Shown in pieces: positions 17,420-21,554 of a stretch of DNA of 21,554 bases (positions are counted from its first letter, which is position 1; each line of letters opens with the position of its first letter). This DNA comes from a virus, in IMG/VR virus record IMGVR_UViG_3300016486_001065, positions 1 through 21,554 of that record; one strand, given 5' to 3'. A program made the translations under genes and the position numbers. The notes beneath the pieces are model-generated. The model was not told where the DNA came from and did not search any database. It saw only the letters and a program-made list of their open reading frames with translations.

Positions 17420-19978
17420 ATGTCCAGTACGTTTACAAGCAATACCGGCATTGAAAAGATTGCCGACGGCGAACAGAGCGGCCTGTGGGGACAAACCACG
17501 AACCTGAACCTAGACATTGTGGACCGTTCTTTGAACGGGTCGTCGGACATTGTTTTGTCCGGCACGACGCACACGCTGACGACGTCCAACGGGGTTTTGT
17601 CCGACGGTCAATTCGCAGTGCTGGTGTTTACGGGCACTCCGAGCGGCACGAACACTGTTTCGATTGAGCCGAACACGGCGCAAAAGCTGTATTTTGTACG
17701 CAACAGCACTGCGCAAACCGTTATTTTGTCGCAGGGCTCGGGCGCCACGGTCAGCATTGCGCCAAGCACCTCGCGTGTGGTGTTTACGAACGGTGGCGGT
17801 GTTGGCGCTGCGGTGTCCGACATTACGAACACCTTGGCGATGGGCAGCGTTGCTATTTCTGGCGGCACGATCGACGGCACAACGGTTGGTGCGACAACAG
17901 CTTCGAGCGGTGCTTTCACCACTTTGACGGCGTCGTCCACGGCTACGCTGAACACTCTCTCCAGCTCTGGCGCCACCATCACGGGCGGCACGGTCAACGG
18001 CACGGTCATCGGCGGCGTTTCGGCGGCCGCGGGCACGTTTACAACTGCCACTGCCACCACAGGCAACATCACCACGGTCAACGCCACGACTGTAGACACC
18101 ACCAACCTTGAGGTCACGAACATCAAGGCCAAGGACGGCACGGCGTCTGCCACGATTGCCAACAGCACTGGCGTGCTGACGGTGGCCTCGTCTGTTTTGA
18201 CCACAACCGACATCAACGGCGGCACGATCGACGGCGCGACCATCGGCGGAGCGAGTGCCGCGGCCGGCACGTTCACGAACCTCGAGGCCAACGGCACGAT
18301 CAAGCTGGACGGGGATTATCCTGTTGGCACGTCGAACGTGGCATTAGGTGCTTTTTCTCTTATTGGCAACACCACGGGCTCCAACAACACAGCCTCGGGG
18401 TCCTGCGCCCTCTGCAGCAACACCACGGGCACCAGCAACACAGCCTCGGGGTCCAGCGCCCTCTGCAGCAACACCACGGGCAGCAGCAACACCGCCTCCG
18501 GCATCAGCGCCCTCTGCAGCAACACCACGGGCTCCAGCAACACCGCCTCGGGGTCCTACGCCCTTCGCAGCAACACCACGGGCGGTAGCAACACCGCCTC
18601 GGGGTCCAGCGCCCTTCTGCAGCAACACCACGGGCTCCAACAACACAGCCTCGGCCTCAAGCGCCCTCTGCAGCAACACCACGGGCTCCAACAACACCGC
18701 CTCCGGCCTCAACGCCCTCTGCAGCAACACCACGGGCGGTACAACACAGCATCCGGCATCCGCGCCCTCGCAGCCACACGGGATCAACACCACGGCGGCC
18801 TCAACACCGCCTCGGGGTCCTGCGCCCTTCGCAGCAACACCACGGGCTCCAACAACACCGCCTCCGGCCTCAACGCCCTTCGCAGCAACACCACGGGCGG
18901 CAGCAACACAGCCTCGGGGTCCTGCGCCCTCTTCAGCAACACCACGGGCGGCAGCAACACCGCCTCCGGCCTCAACGCCCTTCGCTGCAACACCACGGGC
19001 GGCAGCAACACCGCCTCCGGCCTCAACGCCCTCTTCAGCAACACCACGGGCGGCAGCAACACAGCCTCGGGGTCCTGCGCCCTCTTCAGCAACACCACGG
19101 GCTCCAACAACACAGCCTCGGGGTCCAGCGCCCTTCGCTGCAACACCACGGGCGGCAGCAACACCGCCTCGGGGTCCAGCGCCCTCTTCAGCAACACCAC
19201 GGGCGGCAGCAACACCGCCTCGGGGTCCAGCGCCCTTCGCTGCAACACCACGGGCGGCAGCAACACCGCCTCGGGGTCCTACGCCCTCTGCAGCAACACC
19301 ACGGGCTCCAACAACACCGCCTCCGGCCTCAGCGCCCTTCGCTGCAACACCACGGGCTCCGGCAACACAGCCTCGGGGTCCAACGCCCTCTGCAGCAACA
19401 CCACGGGCGGCAGCAACACAGCCTCGGGGTCCTACGCCCTCTGCAGCAACACCACGGGCATTAACAACACAGCCTCCGGCCTCAGCGCCCTCTTCAGCAA
19501 CACCACGGGCGTTAACAACATCGGCATCGGCGTTAACGCAGGCCGCACTGGTTCTACCCCCGCGGGCATCTGCAACATCACCACCGAGAGCGACTACATC
19601 GTCATGGGCAACGACGCCCATACCTGCGCTCTCATCAAGGTGGCGTGGACCGCGACATCTGACTGCCGGGACAAGACCTGCTTCAAGCCGCTCGATCACG
19701 GGCTGGACTTTGTGCGCGCCCTCAAGCCCACCGAGTATCAGTTCAAGAAGGGTGGCCGCGACAGTGTGGAAACCGACGGCAAGCGCCGCTACGGCTTCTT
19801 GGCCCAAGACATCCTGCCGCTCGAAGGGGACGCCCCCGTCATCATTAGTGCCGACAACCCCGAAAAGCTGCAATATACTGAGTCTCACTTGATCCCAATT
19901 CTGGTCAAGGCCGTGCAGGAGTTGACCGCCGAGGTCGACCGTCTGCGCGCAGAGATGGAGGAACTCAAAAATGCTTAA
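17420..19978 (+). CDS. Tail fibre with YadA-head-like repeats and S74 chaperone domain
   Basis: An 852-residue host-recognition fibre. Residues 1-130 form a virion-attachment-type domain (SSTFTSNTGIEKIADGEQSG). Residues ~147-290 hold GGTIDGTxxGGxSAAAGTF-type repeats. Residues ~315-700 are about 22 units of a 17-residue SNTTGxxNTASGxxAL repeat, as in trimeric adhesin heads. The end is an S74 intramolecular chaperone: TSDCRDKTCFKPLDHG with the catalytic Ser747-Asp748, then GFLAQDILPL and a C-terminal coiled coil (829-852). Self-cleavage before Ser747 is expected, leaving a mature trimer. Residues ~399-440 are read in a shifted frame (Gln/His-rich) between a +1 and a -1 change. Several repeats carry Cys (SCALCS), unusual for a fibre. 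GAGGAG precedes ATG 17420. Confidence 0.92.
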   Translation: MSSTFTSNTGIEKIADGEQSGLWGQTTNLNLDIVDRSLNGSSDIVLSGTTHTLTTSNGVLSDGQFAVLVFTGTPSGTNTVSIEPNTAQKLYFVRNSTAQTVILSQGSGATVSIAPSTSRVVFTNGGGVGAAVSDITNTLAMGSVAISGGTIDGTTVGATTASSGAFTTLTASSTATLNTLSSSGATITGGTVNGTVIGGVSAAAGTFTTATATTGNITTVNATTVDTTNLEVTNIKAKDGTASATIANSTGVLTVASSVLTTTDINGGTIDGATIGGASAAAGTFTNLEANGTIKLDGDYPVGTSNVALGAFSLIGNTTGSNNTASGSCALCSNTTGTSNTASGSSALCSNTTGSSNTASGISALCSNTTGSSNTASGSYALRSNTTGGSNTASGSSALLQQHHGLQQHSLGLKRPLQQHHGLQQHRLRPQRPLQQHHGRYNTASGIRALAATRDQHHGGLNTASGSCALRSNTTGSNNTASGLNALRSNTTGGSNTASGSCALFSNTTGGSNTASGLNALRCNTTGGSNTASGLNALFSNTTGGSNTASGSCALFSNTTGSNNTASGSSALRCNTTGGSNTASGSSALFSNTTGGSNTASGSSALRCNTTGGSNTASGSYALCSNTTGSNNTASGLSALRCNTTGSGNTASGSNALCSNTTGGSNTASGSYALCSNTTGINNTASGLSALFSNTTGVNNIGIGVNAGRTGSTPAGICNITTESDYIVMGNDAHTCALIKVAWTATSDCRDKTCFKPLDHGLDFVRALKPTEYQFKKGGRDSVETDGKRRYGFLAQDILPLEGDAPVIISADNPEKLQYTESHLIPILVKAVQELTAEVDRLRAEMEELKNA
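18364..19510 (+). repeat. 51-bp tandem repeat array in the fibre gene
   Basis: About 22 units of a 51-bp repeat with the core AACACCACGGGC. Units differ mainly at a few codons (TCC/GGC/AGC; TGC/CGC/TTC), giving a mosaic. Unit eight is badly degenerate (about 18735-18800). C-rich composition leaves a second + frame and an antisense frame open for the full length. Confidence 0.9.
18614..18741 (+). other. Frameshifted island within the fibre repeat array
   Basis: At 18614-18619 CCTTCTGC replaces CCTCTGC or CCTTCGC, one base extra. At ~18740 GGCGGTACAAC replaces GGCGGTAGCAAC, one base short. Between them the gene is read as Gln/His-rich sequence while the normal SNTTG motif continues in another frame. 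The reading frame is restored afterwards, so the fibre stays full length. Confidence 0.85.
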
Positions 19979-20876
19979 TACCTACGTCATCGAGGGCGGT
20001 ATCGGAAAGTGTACCGCCTTCACAGCCCTGATCCCGAAGCTGGCCGAAAAGGCTGGCCGAGGCATTCAGGTCTACACCCCGTATATCGACGTGTTCGCGT
20101 TCAACCCTGATGTGGAGATGGCCTATGAGCAGTCTCTGCCGCTGAACGATCCGCGCATCATGAAAAGCGACAACGTCCTGTACTGCGAGCCGTACAAGAG
20201 CAACTTCGCTCTGGGCAAGCAGCACCTGATCGAATCGTATTGCGATCTGTTCGGTGTCGATTACGATCCCACAATGGTGCCGAAGATCTACACCACGCAC
20301 CTCAAGGAGCGTGCAGCCGAGTGGCTGGAAAAGAACGGCGTCACGGGCAAGTACCTGATGGTGCAGTTCTCCGGCGGTCAAACCCCCGTGGGCTGGTCTG
20401 CGACCAACAACTACTTCAGCCACAACCCCGGTCGCAATTACCCCGCCTACATGGCGCAGGAAGTGGTCAACCGGCTGCGCTCGGAATACCCGAACGTCAC
20501 GATCATCGACTGCACCCTGCCGAACGAGCCAGGCTATGCTGGCACACTCAAATGCGCTGAGCATTGGGCCGTGGTCCACGAACTGTTGAAAGAGGCTGAA
20601 GGCTTTATCGGCATCGACAGCAGCTTGCAGCACTTCTCCGCATCGGCTGGGAAGCGCGGTGTGGTGATCTGGGGCAGCACCCGCTGGACCCAGTTTGGCT
20701 ACGGCCATAACGCGAACTTGCACTTCCACATGAAGGGCAAGTGGGACGAAACAAAGTTCGATCCCAACGATCCTCGCAATGCGCTGATCGACCCTGATGC
20801 GGTCGTGACGGCGTATAAAAATCTCATCACGAAGGGCAAAGACAAATCTGCCAATGTCCATTGTCTTACTGCTTGA
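19971..20876 (+). CDS. GT9-like glycosyltransferase (heptosyltransferase-like fold)
   Basis: A 301-residue protein like GT9 enzymes, which transfer a sugar from a nucleotide donor onto lipopolysaccharide core or a similar acceptor. N-terminal acceptor side: YVIEGGIGKCTAFTALIPKL. C-terminal donor side: YLMVQFSGGQTPVGWS (~127-142) and GIDSSLQHFSASAGKRGVVI (214-233), a GT9 donor-site signature. It overlaps the fibre end by eight bases. Placement beside the fibre suggests it glycosylates the fibre or alters the host surface sugar. No membrane segment. Acceptor and donor cannot be told from sequence. Confidence 0.8.
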   Translation: MLNTYVIEGGIGKCTAFTALIPKLAEKAGRGIQVYTPYIDVFAFNPDVEMAYEQSLPLNDPRIMKSDNVLYCEPYKSNFALGKQHLIESYCDLFGVDYDPTMVPKIYTTHLKERAAEWLEKNGVTGKYLMVQFSGGQTPVGWSATNNYFSHNPGRNYPAYMAQEVVNRLRSEYPNVTIIDCTLPNEPGYAGTLKCAEHWAVVHELLKEAEGFIGIDSSLQHFSASAGKRGVVIWGSTRWTQFGYGHNANLHFHMKGKWDETKFDPNDPRNALIDPDAVVTAYKNLITKGKDKSANVHCLTA

Positions 20877-20887
20877 AAGGGCGCGAC

Positions 20888-21097
20888 ATGACTGAAGAAA
20901 ACTGGGAAGGCACTTATAACGCCGCAATGGACAGCGTGAACCTGCTGAACAACGGCCAGCCAGAGGGCGACAGCGCCGAAGACTGGGCCGGCACCGTGCA
21001 GCGCAACGTCGACCACCTGTCGATCATCGTGGCAAAAGACTGGCCCACAGGCTTTGACCTGAAGCCGTTCAACGACGCCATCGCTGCCAATGCTTAA
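20888..21097 (+). CDS. Small acidic hypothetical protein
   Basis: A 69-residue protein (MTEENWEGTYNAAMDSVNLL), rich in Asp, Glu, Asn and Trp. AAAGGG lies about 8 nt upstream. It sits between the glycosyltransferase and DUF6165 genes, overlapping the latter by eight bases, so it is probably translated from the same message. Family not recognised. Confidence 0.7.
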   Translation: MTEENWEGTYNAAMDSVNLLNNGQPEGDSAEDWAGTVQRNVDHLSIIVAKDWPTGFDLKPFNDAIAANA

Positions 21098-21452
21098 AGT
21101 CCCTGCGTCCGTCGGTGAGGTTTTAGATAAAATCTCGATTTTGCAGATCAAGTCTGAGCGCCTCACCGACGGACGCAAACTGGCCAATGTCCACAAGGAG
21201 CTGGCCGAGCTACTTATTGCGGCAGAGCATCATCGCTTCTCTGACATGGAGGCGAGTCTCAAGACCGTGAACGAGACGCTGTGGGACATTGAGGACCGCA
21301 TCCGCGTAAAAGAAAAGCTGGGGGAGTTTGACGATGAGTTCGTCCAGCTTGCCCGTGCAGTCTACATCACCAACGACCGGCGCGCCGAGATCAAGCGACA
21401 GATCAACGACGCCAGCGGATCGGCTTTGACGGAGGAGAAATCTTATGCCTAA
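21090..21452 (+). CDS. DUF6165 family protein
   Basis: A 120-residue helical protein. PASVGEVLDKISILQIKSER at the start, ETLWDIEDRIRVKE in the middle and a NDASGSALTEEKSYA end match the conserved pattern of DUF6165. The family often occurs with glycosyltransferases and sugar-nucleotide genes in bacteria and phages; its activity is not known. The full domain is present. It overlaps the next start by eight bases (ATGCCTAA), suggesting an operon that continues to the right. Confidence 0.85.
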   Translation: MLKVPASVGEVLDKISILQIKSERLTDGRKLANVHKELAELLIAAEHHRFSDMEASLKTVNETLWDIEDRIRVKEKLGEFDDEFVQLARAVYITNDRRAEIKRQINDASGSALTEEKSYA

Positions 21453-21545
21453 GAACGTGACGTGGTCGTGAGCGGCGGCTTTGACCCGTTGCACTCTGGG
21501 CATGTGTCGTCTGGCCCACCAAACCGTAGGAGTGACCAATGCTAG
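21445..21545 (+). pseudogene. Broken nucleotidyltransferase start (cytidylyltransferase-like)
   Basis: ATG 21445 overlaps the DUF6165 end and has GGAGGAG upstream, but the frame stops after eight codons (21469-21471). The next frame from 21462 reads VVVSGGFDPLHSGHV, with the nucleotide-binding GGFDP and HSGH motifs of the cytidylyl/adenylyltransferase superfamily. ACGTG occurs twice in tandem at 21455-21464; removing one copy joins the frames as MPKNVVVSGGFDPLHSGHV. After HSGHV the sequence is not typical of the family (~130-160 residues) and stops at 21543-21545; the original frame resumes open from 21508 (RLAHQTVGVTNA), so a second small indel is possible. Real decay or contig-end error cannot be separated here. 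Confidence 0.7.
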
Positions 21546-21554
21546 GTTTAGCCC
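21539..21554 (+). CDS. Possible start of the next gene, cut by the window edge
   Basis: ATG 21539 has AGGAG six bases upstream (21528-21532) and reads MLGLA before the window ends. If real, it shows that the nucleotidyltransferase remnant has lost its body by deletion. Too short for any function. Confidence 0.35.

Noticed and set aside
18364-19510. Diversity-generating retroelement target
   Set aside because: No reverse transcriptase, template repeat or adenine-biased variation is seen. Variation is between tandem units.
18344-19888. 514-codon antisense frame across the fibre gene
   Set aside because: It mirrors the repeats, is Ala/Gly/Val low-complexity, and has no start signal or homology pattern.
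18348-19892. Second 514-codon + frame as an independent gene
   Set aside because: Ala/Thr/Pro-rich by-product of the 51-bp repeat. The frame with the S74 domain and a proper start is the gene.
1-21554. tRNA genes, integrase, attachment sites or insertion sequences
   Set aside because: No cloverleaf, recombinase motif, transposase motif or terminal inverted repeat was seen on reading both strands. A tool-based scan was not possible.

Overview
The window is the structural half of a double-stranded DNA tailed phage genome (Caudoviricetes). Every credible gene is on the + strand and packed head to tail, usually with 1-20 nt overlaps. The gene set is large terminase, lytic transglycosylase, portal, scaffold, capsid, head-tail connector proteins, fibre and lysis genes. 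No tape measure, tail sheath or long major tail tube gene is visible, so a short-tailed (podovirus-like) particle is the best guess. Many small proteins resemble families I associate with marine phages. GC-rich codon use, a holin of the gene-transfer-agent three-TM type and an alphaproteobacterial-style parS site suggest an alphaproteobacterial host, possibly of the Roseobacter/Rhodobacterales kind. That host is an inference. No integrase, replication gene or bacterial gene is present in this window.

Layout. (1) 1-1075 is non-coding, extremely C-rich tandem repeat DNA on the + strand: 29/27-bp units, 31/34/41-bp units forming an exact 106-bp higher-order duplication, and ten perfect copies of a heptamer that gives a G-quadruplex-capable strand. 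(2) 1074-1500 is a gene-free control region. It has a perfect 16-bp bacterial chromosomal parS sequence (1219-1234), three copies of the palindrome TTTGTGATCACAAA, an AT-only palindrome, one DnaA-box-like site and copies of a dispersed CGCGGWCCGCG palindrome. (3) 1534-10482 is packaging and head: TerL, a small gene, lytic transglycosylase, portal, two small genes, a GroES-like co-chaperonin, scaffold, a conserved virion-type protein, decoration protein and major capsid protein, closed by a strong intrinsic terminator (10505-10528). (4) 10667-12939 holds small structural or membrane genes, then holin and M15-type endolysin. (5) 12955-14389 holds four small overlapping genes, three of them strongly basic. 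(6) 14393-19978 is the head-tail connection and tail: two adaptor-like proteins, small proteins, a 22-residue-repeat protein and an 852-residue fibre with a YadA-head-like repeat array and a C-terminal S74 self-cleaving chaperone. (7) 19971 to the end is a glycan-related cassette: GT9-like glycosyltransferase, small acidic protein, DUF6165 protein and a broken nucleotidyltransferase start.

The most unusual parts are the first 1.5 kb, which looks like a partition/origin/control region built from repeats, a host-type parS and palindromic operators; the dispersed palindrome family; the paired +1/-1 frameshift inside the fibre repeat array; and the 5-bp duplication that breaks the nucleotidyltransferase at the right edge. 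Function calls rest on motif recognition by eye, not on database searches.
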